From contig NZ_JAERQF010000004.1 in assembly GCF_016734815.1 (NCBI RefSeq), forward strand, positions 124,001 to 188,000: a stretch of DNA of 64,000 nt, in the 5' to 3' direction. Positions 16,388 through 26,036 of the stretch are shown piece by piece (the first letter of the stretch is position 1; each line of letters starts with the position of its first letter). The translations under genes and the position numbers were made by a program. The DNA comes from Hymenobacter rubidus. Its GTDB lineage: Bacteria > Bacteroidota > Bacteroidia > Cytophagales > Hymenobacteraceae. The notes under the pieces were generated by a model. It saw nothing but the letters and a program-made list of their open reading frames with translations, did no database searches and was not told the origin of the DNA.

Positions 16388-17179
16388 ATGAAAACGACTT
16401 CTGACCCCATTGGCTACCTACAGCAAGCTGTGGAGCCTACTCGCCAACTGTTGCTCAACAACGGCCTGTACTACCGTCTGCGCACGCTGGCCGATTTGCG
16501 GCGGTTTATGGAACACCATGTTTTTGCGGTGTGGGATTTCATGTCGCTGCTGAAGGCCTTGCAGCGCGAGCTCACCTGCGTGCAGGTGCCGTGGGTACCA
16601 AGCGCCAACCCCGCCACCCGACGCCTCATCAACGAAATCGTGCTGGAAGAAGAAACGGATGTCGACCCCCAGGGCCAGCCAACCAGCCATTTCGAGTTGT
16701 ATGTGCGCGCCATGGATGAGTGTGGGGCCGACACGGCGCCCATTCGCCGGTTGCTAGCCGCGGTGGCCGCCGGCCGCACCACGGCCCAGGCCCTGGACGA
16801 AGCCCAAGCGCCTGATTCAGTGCGGCAGTTTGTCGAAACCACGTTCAGCATCATCCATTCCGACCGGCCTCACGCCGTAGCGGCCGCTTTCACTTTTGGC
16901 CGCGAAGACCTGATTCCGGCCATGTTTCGGCAGCTGGTGGGCGAGCTGCGCAACCGCTTTCCCGGCCAGCTCGACACCTTCACGTATTACCTTGACCGCC
17001 ACATCGAGCTGGACGAGGAAGTGCATGCTCCGCTGGCCCAGCAAATGGTGCGCGAGCTGTGCGGCGAAAGCCCCGAGCGGTGGCTAGAGGCCCAGCAGGT
17101 CACCATTCGGTGCCTGGAAGCCCGCATGGCACTCTGGGACGGCATCAAGCCCGTCAAGGTGAGTTCGGAGCTGGTATAA
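16388..17179 (+). CDS. DUF3050 protein, heme-oxygenase-like fold
   Basis: 263 residues of the DUF3050 family, helical throughout and without signal peptide. Candidate metal ligands recur at the spacing expected of heme-oxygenase-like di-iron proteins: H43-H44 in FMEHHVFAVWDF, acidic cluster 87-91 (LEEETD), H101/E103 in TSHFELYVRAMDE, E/D in FTFGREDLIPAMF, and H/E in YYLDRHIELDEEVHAPL. Substrate and reaction are unknown; oxidase or oxygenase activity is an inference from this pattern. It stands alone between terminators (16272-16304 upstream and 17211-17243 downstream). Confidence 0.8.
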   Translation: MKTTSDPIGYLQQAVEPTRQLLLNNGLYYRLRTLADLRRFMEHHVFAVWDFMSLLKALQRELTCVQVPWVPSANPATRRLINEIVLEEETDVDPQGQPTSHFELYVRAMDECGADTAPIRRLLAAVAAGRTTAQALDEAQAPDSVRQFVETTFSIIHSDRPHAVAAAFTFGREDLIPAMFRQLVGELRNRFPGQLDTFTYYLDRHIELDEEVHAPLAQQMVRELCGESPERWLEAQQVTIRCLEARMALWDGIKPVKVSSELV

Positions 17180-17210
17180 GCGCCAACCACCGGGTCGGTA
17201 TCCGCGTTTG

Positions 17211-17243
17211 AAGCAGGCAGTCGATTCTCGGCTGCCTGTTTTT
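17211..17243 (+). terminator. intrinsic terminator after the DUF3050 gene
   Basis: AAGCAGGCAG/CTGCCTGTTTTT hairpin with U tract, 31 bases after the stop codon and just upstream of the next lipoprotein gene. Confidence 0.8.
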
Positions 17244-17251
17244 CATTGGTC

Positions 17252-17617
17252 ATGCTGAATTTTCGATTTTTCCCCGCTCATTTGTGGGCGGTGGCCGGGG
17301 CCGCGCTGTTGGGCGCCTGCTCGGTATCAGAGCAAAATGTGGAAACCTCCGCGCCTACCACTGTCCCCACCCAAGTGCGTACCGACGCTGACCGCCGCGC
17401 CATCTACAACAGCAATGGCACCGGCACCAGCCAAGGCTACCCTGTGCCCGATGCTACGCCCAACCGCGTGCGTCTCGGCGAGCAAGCGGCCGACATCAAC
17501 CGCCAAAAGCGCATTGAAAACGTGAACACCGACGACCCCAATAATGCGTCGCCCGAAACCCGGCTCCAGCGCCTGAACTATGCCCCGCCCGTTCCCGCCG
17601 ATACTTCCCATCGCTAA
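17252..17617 (+). CDS. small lipoprotein, function unknown
   Basis: 121 residues from ATG 17252. A short signal peptide ends in the lipobox LLGA|C, and the mature part (about 97 residues) is polar and low-complexity with 'TPNRVRLGEQAADINRQKRIENVNTDDPNNASPETRLQRL'. There is no membrane segment after the lipobox and no recognised domain. Likely periplasmic or outer-membrane anchored. It converges with the AT-hook protein gene across a bidirectional terminator. Confidence 0.65.
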   Translation: MLNFRFFPAHLWAVAGAALLGACSVSEQNVETSAPTTVPTQVRTDADRRAIYNSNGTGTSQGYPVPDATPNRVRLGEQAADINRQKRIENVNTDDPNNASPETRLQRLNYAPPVPADTSHR

Positions 17618-17638
17618 AACAGACGCCTTTGCCCATGC

Positions 17639-17675
17639 AAAAGCCCGCCCCGGCAAACCGGAAGCGGGCTTTTTC
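17639..17675. terminator. bidirectional terminator
   Basis: AAAAGCCCGC/GCGGGCTTTTTC hairpin between the convergent lipoprotein and AT-hook genes. Confidence 0.8.
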
Positions 17676-17706
17676 TTTGAGTATGAGGCAGGCCCCTTGT
17701 GACGAG

Positions 17707-18441
17707 CTATTCGCTTACCTCGCCGGTGCTGGCACTATCGGCCGAGTTCAGCAAGCCGGTAGCTTCGGGTTCGGGGGCGGGAGTGGGGGCCTGGGGGCGG
17801 GGCTTGGGCCCACGCTTGGCAGCTGTTGCTGCCGCAGTACCGGGCGCGGCGGCGGGCTTGGAGCCGCGGCGTGCGCCGGCAGCGGGCTTGGCTTTGGTGC
17901 CGCTACCGGGCTTGCGGCCACGCTTAGCAGCCGAAGCAGCAGTGTCGGCTGAGGCATCTTCGGAGGCGATGGCGCGCACTTTGCGGGGCGTACCATCCTT
18001 GTTCAACGTTTGCCCATTTTTGCTGTTGTTGCGAGAACCCTTGCCGTTGGTGCTGGTTTCAGGCGTGCCATCGGTACCAGCGTCGGTGCCACCAGAAACG
18101 GAGTCGTAGTGCCGTACGATGGTGTGCAGGGCCTGCTCAAACATGCGCTCCGTGTCGCTATCCAACCGGCGCGTTGCCTCTTTCACCACTTCCTTCAGCT
18201 TGGCCTTCGTTTCTTTGCGGATGCGAGTCACCACTTCGTTCATGCGGTTGTTCAGCTCCTTTTGCAATTGCTTGGCCGCCGATTTCAGCGTCTTCTTCTG
18301 ACTGGCCTTTTTGCTGGCGCGGTCATCGGTGAGTTCCGAAGTAGCGCGGCTGGTTTTTTTTGCCGATTTGCGCGCCGCTTTTTCTTCCGGTGTGCGTTTC
18401 GCGCGTTTTTCCGTTTGAACCGGAGAAGCAGGTTTTTTCAT
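17707..18441 (-). CDS. histone H1-like basic protein with AT-hook-like motifs
   Basis: 244 residues with Lys/Ala/Arg-rich composition. The N-terminal 50 residues are strongly basic (KRAKRTPEEKAARKSAKKTS). A helical region at about 50-112 follows (KQLQKELNNRMNEVVTRIRK, then KAKLKEVVKEATRR). The C-terminal 90 residues hold AT-hook-like cores: AAKRGRKPGSG, ARRGSKPA and AKRGPKPRPQ in Ala/Pro spacers. This suggests non-specific binding to AT-rich minor groove and a nucleoid-organising role. It is preceded by an unusually AT-rich 234-base gap shared with metG, which could itself be a binding region. DNA binding is inferred from composition. Confidence 0.7.
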   Translation of the reverse strand: MKKPASPVQTEKRAKRTPEEKAARKSAKKTSRATSELTDDRASKKASQKKTLKSAAKQLQKELNNRMNEVVTRIRKETKAKLKEVVKEATRRLDSDTERMFEQALHTIVRHYDSVSGGTDAGTDGTPETSTNGKGSRNNSKNGQTLNKDGTPRKVRAIASEDASADTAASAAKRGRKPGSGTKAKPAAGARRGSKPAAAPGTAAATAAKRGPKPRPQAPTPAPEPEATGLLNSADSASTGEVSE

Positions 18442-18675
18442 GTGAAAAACTGTTATTGAAAGGTGAAAAAGGGAGGGGAAATAGCCGGTTTGCGCAATAC
18501 GTCAGAATTCAGACGCGCTCAAATATAAATGAATTAAGAGTCAAACGGTTTGCTAAGTTTTTTTGTTGATTTAAATCGGCGTTTTTTTTCGTTGTTCCTT
18601 TGCAGGCCATAATAATTGCTGGTACGCTCGCCTGAGAATGCCGCCATTATTTATTTGCAATTTCTCCTGTTTTAT
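18442..18675. promoter_or_regulatory. AT-rich divergent promoter region between AT-hook gene and metG
   Basis: 234 bases with long T and A runs (for example near 18558-18590), in contrast to the GC-rich surroundings. TTCCTTTG at 18595-18602 is one base from the -7 consensus and would serve metG with a leader of about 65 bases. No terminator or repeat is seen. Confidence 0.45.
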
Positions 18676-20718
18676 ATGTCTGTTCTTCCTGAGCGTTACA
18701 CTGTTACCGCTGCATTGCCCTACGCCAACGGCCCGGTTCACATTGGCCATTTAGCGGGTGTTTACTTACCGGCTGATATTTATGTGCGGTACCTTCGCTC
18801 GGCCGGCCGCGACGTAAAATTTATTTGCGGCTCCGACGAACACGGCGTTCCAATCACCATTCGGGCCCAAAAAGAAGGCGTGACGCCGCAGCAGGTCGTC
18901 GATAAATACCACGCCCTGATTCGCGACTCGTTTAAAGATTTCAACGTGTCGTTCGATGTGTATTCGCGCACGTCGTCGGCCACTCATGCCGAGGTTTCGA
19001 GTGGGTTTTTTACGAAACTGAACGACGCCGGGCAATTTATTGAGCAAACCACGCAGCAATATTTCGACGAAAAGGCTCAGCAATTTCTAGCCGACCGCTA
19101 CATTGTGGGCACCTGCCCCAATTGCGGCAACGAAAATGCCTACGGTGACCAGTGCGAGCGCTGCGGCACTTCGCTCAGCCCCACGGAATTAATTAATCCG
19201 CGTTCCATGCTCAGCGGTGCGCAGCCGGTTTTGCGCGATACCAAGCACTGGTTTTTGCCGCTCGACCAATACGAACCCTGGCTGCGCGAATGGATAATTG
19301 AAGGCCACAAAAGCGACTGGAAAACCAACGTGTACGGCCAGTGCAAATCCTGGATTGACCAGGGCCTGCACCCCCGCGCCGTAACCCGCGACCTGGATTG
19401 GGGCGTACCCGTACCGGTGCCCGGTGCCGAAGGTAAAGTGCTCTACGTGTGGTTTGATGCGCCCATTGGCTACATTTCCGCTACCAAAGAAGCTTTCCCC
19501 CATGAGTGGGAATTGTATTGGAAAGATGCCGGGTCCAAACTGGTGCATTTTATTGGCAAGGACAACATCGTTTTTCACTGCATTATTTTTCCGGTAATGC
19601 TGAAAGCACACGGCGAGTTTATTCTGCCGGATAACGTGCCGGCCAATGAATTCCTGAACCTGGAAGGCGATAAAATCAGTACCTCGCGCAACTGGGCGGT
19701 GTGGCTGCACGAATACCTCGCCGATTTCCCCGGCCAGGCCGATGTGTTGCGCTACGTGCTGTGCGCCAACGCGCCCGAAACCAAAGACAACGATTTTACC
19801 TGGAAAGATTTTCAGGCGCGCAACAACAACGAATTGGTTGCTACACTCGGCAATTTTGTGAACCGGGCCGCTGTGCTCACGCACAAATTCTTCGAAGGCA
19901 AAGTACCGGAATTGGGCGAATTAACGCCCATCGAACAGGATGCATTCGCGCAACTGTCCGAGTTTCCGGCGAAAGTTGGCGAATTGATTGAAAATTACCG
20001 CTTCCGCGATGCGCTGGCCGAAGTCATTAACCTAGCGCGCCTCGGCAATAAATACCTGGCCGAAACCCAGCCCTGGCACCTCATCAAAACCGATGCTGTT
20101 CGCACCGGAACGGTGCTGAATGTGTCGCTGCAAATCGCGGCAGCTCTGGCTCCGCTACTAGAGCCTTTCCTGCCCGAATCGGCGCAGAAACTGGCCGCCA
20201 TGCTCAATATCGAATTGGGTAATTGGACCAGCGCGGGCCGTCCGGATGCTCTTGCGGCCGGTCATCAGTTGCAAGAAGCTGCATTGCTCTTCGCCAAAAT
20301 TGAAGATGCTGTGGTCGAAACCCAGGTGCAGAAATTGCTTGATACCAAAAAGGAAAACCAGTTGGCCAACACGCCGGTCACGCCGGCCAAAGACGATGTT
20401 TCGTTTGATGATTTTGGGCAGATGGATTTGCGCATTGGCACCATAACTGCCGCCGAGAAAGTGGCCAAAACCAAAAAGCTACTCAAACTCACCGTCGACC
20501 TGGGCTTGGAGGAACGCACCATCGTGAGCGGCATTGCCGAATACTTCATCCCTGAAGCCCTGATTGGCCAGCAGGTGCAGGTATTGCTCAATCTCGCGCC
20601 CCGCGAAATCAAAGGCATCAAGAGCCAGGGCATGCTGCTAATGGCCGAAAATGCGGACGGTAGTCTGGCGCTGATGCAGCCCAGCGTGCCTGTGCGCAAC
20701 GGCAGCAGTGTGGCGTAA
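18676..20718 (+). CDS. metG: methionyl-tRNA synthetase
   Basis: 680 residues from ATG 18676. Class I synthetase: HIGH motif at 22-25 ([11 protein letters not shown]), zinc knuckle [18 protein letters not shown] in the connective peptide, KMSKS-equivalent KISTS at about 333-337, and an anticodon-binding helical domain. A C-terminal EMAP/Arc1p-like tRNA-binding OB domain covers the last 105 residues ([18 protein letters not shown] ... [14 protein letters not shown]), as in the long dimeric MetG form. The start at 18676 gives the usual '[16 protein letters not shown]' beginning. A family A palindrome with a T tract follows the stop by 22 bases. Confidence 0.96.
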   Translation: MSVLPERYTVTAALPYANGPVHIGHLAGVYLPADIYVRYLRSAGRDVKFICGSDEHGVPITIRAQKEGVTPQQVVDKYHALIRDSFKDFNVSFDVYSRTSSATHAEVSSGFFTKLNDAGQFIEQTTQQYFDEKAQQFLADRYIVGTCPNCGNENAYGDQCERCGTSLSPTELINPRSMLSGAQPVLRDTKHWFLPLDQYEPWLREWIIEGHKSDWKTNVYGQCKSWIDQGLHPRAVTRDLDWGVPVPVPGAEGKVLYVWFDAPIGYISATKEAFPHEWELYWKDAGSKLVHFIGKDNIVFHCIIFPVMLKAHGEFILPDNVPANEFLNLEGDKISTSRNWAVWLHEYLADFPGQADVLRYVLCANAPETKDNDFTWKDFQARNNNELVATLGNFVNRAAVLTHKFFEGKVPELGELTPIEQDAFAQLSEFPAKVGELIENYRFRDALAEVINLARLGNKYLAETQPWHLIKTDAVRTGTVLNVSLQIAAALAPLLEPFLPESAQKLAAMLNIELGNWTSAGRPDALAAGHQLQEAALLFAKIEDAVVETQVQKLLDTKKENQLANTPVTPAKDDVSFDDFGQMDLRIGTITAAEKVAKTKKLLKLTVDLGLEERTIVSGIAEYFIPEALIGQQVQVLLNLAPREIKGIKSQGMLLMAENADGSLALMQPSVPVRNGSSVA

Positions 20719-20740
20719 ACGGCCTCAGAATAAATAATCG

Positions 20741-20842
20741 AAAGGCCGTCATGCTGAGCGCAGCCGAAGCATCTCTACCGCAGCAGTAACTAATTACTTG
20801 CGCGGTAGAGATGCTTCGGCTGCGCTCAGCATGACGGCCTTT
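20741..20842. repeat. family A palindromic element, copy e, probable bidirectional terminator
   Basis: Arms AAAGGCCGTCATGCTGAGCG and CGCTCAGCATGACGGCCTTT, with GCAGCCGAAGC pairing with GCTTCGGCTGC. The right arm runs into TTTTTT, so this copy can terminate metG and, on the other strand, face pth. It lies between convergent genes. Confidence 0.93.
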
Positions 20843-20859
20843 TTTCTTCAGATATGTGC

Positions 20860-21426
20860 CTACTTCACGTTGACAATATTCATGGCCCGTTCCAACCCCA
20901 TGGCGCCAAAAGCTAAAACGGCTTCGCCCGTCTTTTCAATTCGGGTGGGCAGTTCAATTAATTCCTCGGCCGAAAACGGATTAAGCACATAATCTACCTG
21001 CCGGCCTTTGGGAAAATTAGCATCCACACCGAAGCGTAGCCGCGCATACACATCGGTGCCGAGCGTAGCCTGAATATCCTTCAGCCCGTTGTGCCCGCCG
21101 GCCGAGCCCTGGCCTTTCAGCCGCAATTTGCCGAAGGGCAGGGCGAGGTCGTCGGTCACGACCACCATGTTTTCGACCGGAATTTTAAGCGTAGCCAGCC
21201 AGTGGGCCGCCGCTTTGCCGCTCAGGTTCATGTAAGTAGTAGGTTTCACCAGCACGTACGTGTGGCCTTTGTGCTTAAACTCAGTTGTAAAGGCATGACG
21301 GCCGATTTCGAAGCGCGGCGCGTCGAATTTGGCGGCCAGGTAGTCGGCTACCATGAAGCCGATGTTGTGGCGCGTTTCGGCGTATTCGGGGCCAATATTG
21401 CCCAGGCAAAGAACCAAAAATTTCAT
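20860..21426 (-). CDS. pth: peptidyl-tRNA hydrolase
   Basis: 188 residues. It releases tRNA from peptidyl-tRNA dropped by ribosomes. N10 (LCLGNIGPEY), the catalytic base H20 (ETRHNIGFMVAD) and the conserved acidic residue in VVTDDLALPFGKLRLK are all present, as are GSAGGHNGLKDI and the C-terminal helix. Length matches the bacterial family. Encoded downstream of rplY on the same strand but separated from it by an inverted-repeat pair enclosing a terminator, so it may have its own promoter. The ctc(rplY)-pth order is a conserved bacterial arrangement. Confidence 0.95.
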   Translation of the reverse strand: MKFLVLCLGNIGPEYAETRHNIGFMVADYLAAKFDAPRFEIGRHAFTTEFKHKGHTYVLVKPTTYMNLSGKAAAHWLATLKIPVENMVVVTDDLALPFGKLRLKGQGSAGGHNGLKDIQATLGTDVYARLRFGVDANFPKGRQVDYVLNPFSAEELIELPTRIEKTGEAVLAFGAMGLERAMNIVNVK

Positions 21427-21635
21427 CTGAACCGCAGATTAAACGGATTAAACGGATTGCACAGCTCCTGGCGTCAATGCTCAGAAGCTGCTGCCACTTG
21501 ATGCAGCGAAGCGCGTAATTTTCACAGCGCAAATAAAAAGCCGCCCCAAAATTGGAGCGGCTTTTTGGTTGAAGCACAAATTAACAGATGAAAGAATTGG
21601 TGCAATCCGTTTAATCCGTTAAATCTGCGGTTCAG
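21427..21635. repeat. inverted repeat pair (family D) enclosing a bidirectional terminator between rplY and pth
   Basis: A 36-base arm at 21427-21462 (CTGAACCGCAGATTAAACGG...) is matched with one mismatch by the inverted arm at 21600-21635. Each arm contains the tandem unit ATTAAACGG. The terminator AAAAAGCCGC/GCGGCTTTTT (21535-21566) is between them. The right arm abuts the rplY stop and the left arm abuts the pth start codon. Confidence 0.85.
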
Positions 21636-21637
21636 AA

Positions 21638-22210
21638 TTACTTGTTGCCGGCCATTTCGCCTTTCAGCGCACGCGGGATGGTGATGGTGGCAATCGGAGC
21701 CTCGGTGTTGGTCAGGATGGTGTAGCCTTTCGGCGTCACGGCACCTACCTTGATGGATTTGCCCAGTTCCATGCCGCTGATGTTCACTTCCACGTAGTCG
21801 GGGAGGTTGTCCATGGTAGCGCGCACGCGCACTTTGCGCAGCTTGCTCACCAGCTTGCCACCGGCCAATACGCCCGGCGAAACGCCTACGTACTTCACGG
21901 GGATATCCATCTTCACCTCTTTGTCTTCTTCCAATTCCAGGAAGTCAACGTGGAGGAGCATTTCGTTTACGGGGTGGAACTGGGCGTCCTGCACAATGGC
22001 CTTGTACATGGTGCCTTCCACGTTCAGGTCCACAATGTGAGCCTCCGGCGTGTACAACAATTCGCGGAACAGGATAGCGGGCACGGAGAAGTGCACGGTG
22101 TCTTTGCCGCCATACAATACGCACGGTACTTGAGCGTCGAGGCGCAATGCCTTGGCGTCCGTTTTACCGAGATTCGCTCTTTTAAACCCTACAATCTCGA
22201 GGCTTTTCAT
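21638..22210 (-). CDS. rplY: ribosomal protein bL25, CTC form
   Basis: 190 residues. It binds 5S rRNA in the 50S subunit. The N-terminal L25 domain (KRANLGKTDAKALRLDAQVPCVLYGG) is followed by the C-terminal TL5/CTC beta domain (EEDKEVKMDIPVKYVGVSPGVLAGGKLVSKLRKVRVRA), so this is the long CTC form and not the short E. coli form. The last residues KGEMAGNK are polar. A TTTG-N20-TACCTTTG promoter lies 57 bases upstream of the ATG. Confidence 0.95.
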   Translation of the reverse strand: MKSLEIVGFKRANLGKTDAKALRLDAQVPCVLYGGKDTVHFSVPAILFRELLYTPEAHIVDLNVEGTMYKAIVQDAQFHPVNEMLLHVDFLELEEDKEVKMDIPVKYVGVSPGVLAGGKLVSKLRKVRVRATMDNLPDYVEVNISGMELGKSIKVGAVTPKGYTILTNTEAPIATITIPRALKGEMAGNK

Positions 22211-22249
22211 AAAAACAATTGGTTTGGAATGAATTACCGGCCCGACAAC

Positions 22250-22498
22250 TTAGCCGAAACGGGCCGCAAAGGTAGGAGTCTGGGGTGGCAAAACCAAACT
22301 GCCTAATAACGGCTCGTGGGTAGTTGCCTGCCGTTTCTTGCCATCCTCTTCCAGCCCAAGCCCGACACAAACGCAAATGACCACCCAATAGGCATAGGCA
22401 GTACTTATTCCGAGGCCGACTAATACCAGAAATGAAAGGATGACCCGACTTCCCAGCAGCGGTGTATTTCCGAGCAGGCGCTGCACCAGCCATTTCAC
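22250..22498 (-). CDS. possible small membrane protein
   Basis: An 82-residue frame with GTG at 22498 (a TTG is one codon upstream). It has one or two hydrophobic helices at about 18-50 (ILSFLVLVGLGISTAYAYWVVICVCVGLGLE), then a polar tail. There is no homology I can name. Its 3' end overlaps the rplY promoter. It is the only reading of 22250-22500 that looks protein-like, but the start codon is non-ATG and codon evidence is weak. Confidence 0.3.
   Translation of the reverse strand: MKWLVQRLLGNTPLLGSRVILSFLVLVGLGISTAYAYWVVICVCVGLGLEEDGKKRQATTHEPLLGSLVLPPQTPTFAARFG
22267..22298 (-). promoter_or_regulatory. rplY promoter, TTTG-N20-TACCTTTG
   Basis: On the minus strand TTTG (22295-22298), 20 bases, then TACCTTTG (22267-22274). 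Both Bacteroidota promoter elements are present at near-consensus spacing, giving a leader of about 50 bases. Confidence 0.7.
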
Positions 22499-22595
22499 CA
22501 AGAAAAATAAAAATATTGCCTGCGGCCCAAAGGAGTACTGTAATGAGTAGGTCGCCCAGTATTGACTATACGCTAAACATGCAGCGGATACAGGG

Positions 22596-23522
22596 CTACA
22601 CGAACAGCGAACTGATGCTCTCGTGCGTTACCACGTTGCGAATGGCGGCCGCAAAAAGCGGGGCCAGCGAAATCACCCGGATTTTGTCGTTCTCCTCGCG
22701 CAGCGGAATGGTGTCGGTCGTAATCAGCTCGGTGAGCTGCGAGGCGCGGATGCGCTCGTGGGCTGGGCCGCTCAGCAGCGGGTGCGTGATGACGGCGCGC
22801 ACCGAGTTGGCGCCGCGTTCCATCACCAGGTCGGCGGCTTTGCAGATGGTGCCGGCCGTGTCCACCATGTCGTCCACAAACACCACGTCCATGCCCTTCA
22901 CGTCACCAATTACCTGCATCGAGGCAATTTCGTTGGCCCGTAGGCGCATCTTGTCGCAGACCACAATTTCGGCCCCGAACTTTTTGGCGAAGGCGCGGGT
23001 GCGCACCACCCCACCTACGTCGGGCGAGGCAAAAATTAGGTTTTCAAGGTTCAGCGACTTGATGTAGGGGGCCAGCACGGTGGCGCCGTCCAAGTGGTCG
23101 ACGGGAATATCGAAGAAGCCCTGGATTTGGCCGGCGTGCAGGTCGCAGGTCATCAGGCGGTCGGTGCCCACGCTCTGGATGATGTTGGCCACTACTTTGG
23201 CGCCGATGCTCACGCGGGGCTTGTCCTTGCGGTCTTGCCGGGCGTAGCCCATGTAGGGCATCACGATGACGACTTTGTGGGCCGAGGCGCGCTTGGCGGC
23301 GTCCACCATCAGCATGAGCTCCATGAGGTGTTCGGCGGGCGGGCAGGTGCTCTGCACGAGGAACACCTCGCAGCCGCGCACGCTTTCGTTGAAGCTGGGA
23401 CCCATTTCGGTATCGGCGAAGCGCTGGAGGCTGAGGTCGCCGAGGGTGGTGCCGTAGGCGGCAGCAATATTTTCGGCGAGAGCACGCGAGGCGCTACCGG
23501 CGAATATTTTGACCTGTTTCAT
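22596..23522 (-). CDS. prs: ribose-phosphate pyrophosphokinase
   Basis: 308 residues. It makes PRPP from ribose 5-phosphate and ATP for nucleotide, His, Trp and NAD synthesis. Visible are FADTEMGPSFNESVRG, 'VMPYMGYARQDRKDKPRVSI' (ATP-binding flexible loop), the metal/ribose site TCDLHAGQIQGFFDIPVDHL, and the PRPP loop VVFVDDMVDTAGT. Class I, full length. Followed upstream (23541-23625) by an inverted repeat and then tRNA-Gln on the same strand. Confidence 0.95.
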   Translation of the reverse strand: MKQVKIFAGSASRALAENIAAAYGTTLGDLSLQRFADTEMGPSFNESVRGCEVFLVQSTCPPAEHLMELMLMVDAAKRASAHKVVIVMPYMGYARQDRKDKPRVSIGAKVVANIIQSVGTDRLMTCDLHAGQIQGFFDIPVDHLDGATVLAPYIKSLNLENLIFASPDVGGVVRTRAFAKKFGAEIVVCDKMRLRANEIASMQVIGDVKGMDVVFVDDMVDTAGTICKAADLVMERGANSVRAVITHPLLSGPAHERIRASQLTELITTDTIPLREENDKIRVISLAPLFAAAIRNVVTHESISSLFV

Positions 23523-23540
23523 AGGGGAAGGTGCTGATTT

Positions 23541-23625
23541 TGTGCGGTAAGCTTTCGCTCGCCGATGAATGAATTAGCTGCGCACGACACTGCGCACGAC
23601 ACAGCAAGCGAAGGCTTACCGCACA
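23541..23625. repeat. inverted repeat upstream of prs with a small tandem repeat in the loop
   Basis: TGTGCGGTAAGC-TTTCGCT at 23541 pairs with AGCGAAGGCTTACCGCACA ending at 23625. The loop holds CTGCGCACGACA twice in tandem (23578-23601). Placed in the prs leader, 18 bases from the ATG. Confidence 0.7.
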
Positions 23626-23638
23626 AGGTAGAAAAGAG

Positions 23639-23683
23639 AAAGGCGCTGACCACTCCGGATATTGGAGAAGCCAGCGCCTTTTT
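23639..23683. terminator. hairpin terminator downstream of tRNA-Gln
   Basis: AAAGGCGCTG/CAGCGCCTTTTT stem, 22 bases from the 3' end of the tRNA. The U tract is stronger on the plus strand than on the minus strand. Confidence 0.6.
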
Positions 23684-23704
23684 CAGTTTACTCGAGCTTT
23701 GTCG

Positions 23705-23777
23705 TTGTCCGACCAGGGCTCGAACCTGGACTTTCTTGAATCAAAATCAAGCGTGTTGCCAGTTACACCATCGGACA
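23705..23777 (-). tRNA. tRNA-Gln(TTG)
   Basis: The minus strand folds into a standard cloverleaf: acceptor TGTCCGA/TCGGACA, anticodon arm CTTGA-TTTTGAT-TCAAG with anticodon TTG, T arm CCAGG-TTCGAGC-CCTGG, discriminator A, no encoded CCA. 73 nt. A TACATTTG element lies 33 bases upstream. Confidence 0.95.
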
Positions 23778-23810
23778 ATTTCCCATTGGGCTACGTGCCG
23801 TTTGGGAGTG

Positions 23811-23818
23811 CAAATGTA
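23811..23818 (-). promoter_or_regulatory. Bacteroidota -7 promoter element TACATTTG for tRNA-Gln
   Basis: Minus-strand TACATTTG fits TAnnTTTG; CTTG lies 19 bases upstream (23838-23841) as a possible -33 element. Confidence 0.55.
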
Positions 23819-23980
23819 GTAAGAGAAAAATTTGGGGCAAGGTTTTGTTGAAAAAAAATGGAGAAAAAAATAGGTGATTCCGGCTCGAAAAACGGCTCAA
23901 GCATCATTTGTGCCTGATTTTCACCAGCTAGAGCATTGCCCGCAACGGACTTGCCGCATCCAGCTGCGCAAACGTTATGG

Positions 23981-24011
23981 TTGGAAAACCCGCGCTTCTG
24001 CCGTAATTTTG
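23981..24011 (+). promoter_or_regulatory. atpD promoter, TTGG-N19-TAATTTTG
   Basis: TAATTTTG at 24004-24011 fits the -7 consensus, and TTGG at 23981-23984 lies 19 bases upstream as a -33-like element. The atpD ATG is 41 bases downstream. Confidence 0.6.
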
Positions 24012-24019
24012 CGGCCTGA

Positions 24020-25558
<1,539 letters not shown>

Positions 25559-25560
25559 TT

Positions 25561-25655
25561 TTAGTTGTCAGTTGCTCGTTGTCAGTTGTTAGCATTGCTG
25601 GCACGGCAACGAGCTGCTGAAGCCTAACAACTGACAACGAACAACTGACAACTAA
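25561..25655. repeat. inverted repeat (family C) between atpD and atpC
   Basis: TTAGTTGTCAGTTGCTCG... at 25561 is matched by ...CGAACAACTGACAACTAA ending near 25655. The arms are about 32 bases with at most one or two mismatches, built from the unit GTTGTCAGTT. It lies inside the atpDC transcript, 4 bases before the atpC ATG. Confidence 0.85.
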
Positions 25656-25658
25656 GAA

Positions 25659-25907
25659 ATGCACCTAGAAATCATTACCCCCGACCGCAAGGTGTTCGAA
25701 GGCGAAGTGACTTCGGCCCAATTTCCGGGAGCCGATGGCTCGTTTGAAGTGCTGAACAACCACGCCCCGCTCATCGCCGCCCTTAAAGCCGGCGACGTGA
25801 CGCTGACTGGTGGTGCCGGTGGCCGCGAGGTTATCCGCATCGAAGGCGGCGTGGTGGAAGTGCTGCGCAACAACGTGATAGTGCTGGCCGAAGGCGCCGT
25901 GGCCTAA
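25659..25907 (+). CDS. atpC: F1Fo ATP synthase subunit epsilon, short form
   Basis: 82 residues: only the N-terminal beta-sandwich (LEIITPDRKVFEGEVTSAQFPGADGSFEVLNNHAPLIAAL ... VEVLRNNVIVLAEGAVA) that contacts gamma and the c-ring. The C-terminal helical hairpin that inhibits ATP hydrolysis in other bacteria is absent. Short forms are usual in Bacteroidota, so I do not regard it as truncated. Terminator at 25934-25968. Confidence 0.93.
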   Translation: MHLEIITPDRKVFEGEVTSAQFPGADGSFEVLNNHAPLIAALKAGDVTLTGGAGGREVIRIEGGVVEVLRNNVIVLAEGAVA

Positions 25908-25933
25908 GGCCTTACACCGCTAAGTACTATGAG

Positions 25934-25968
25934 AAAGCCGTTCCTGTTCAGCAGGAACGGCTTTTTTT
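25934..25968 (+). terminator. intrinsic terminator of the atpDC operon
   Basis: AAAGCCGTTCCTG/CAGGAACGGCTTTTTTT stem-loop with long U tract, 27 bases past atpC. Confidence 0.92.
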
Positions 25969-26036
25969 GTGCGCAGGCAGGTGGCGAACCTGCCGTTTTG
26001 CCGTATAGCCTGATGTTGTGCTTATCAGCCTGATTT

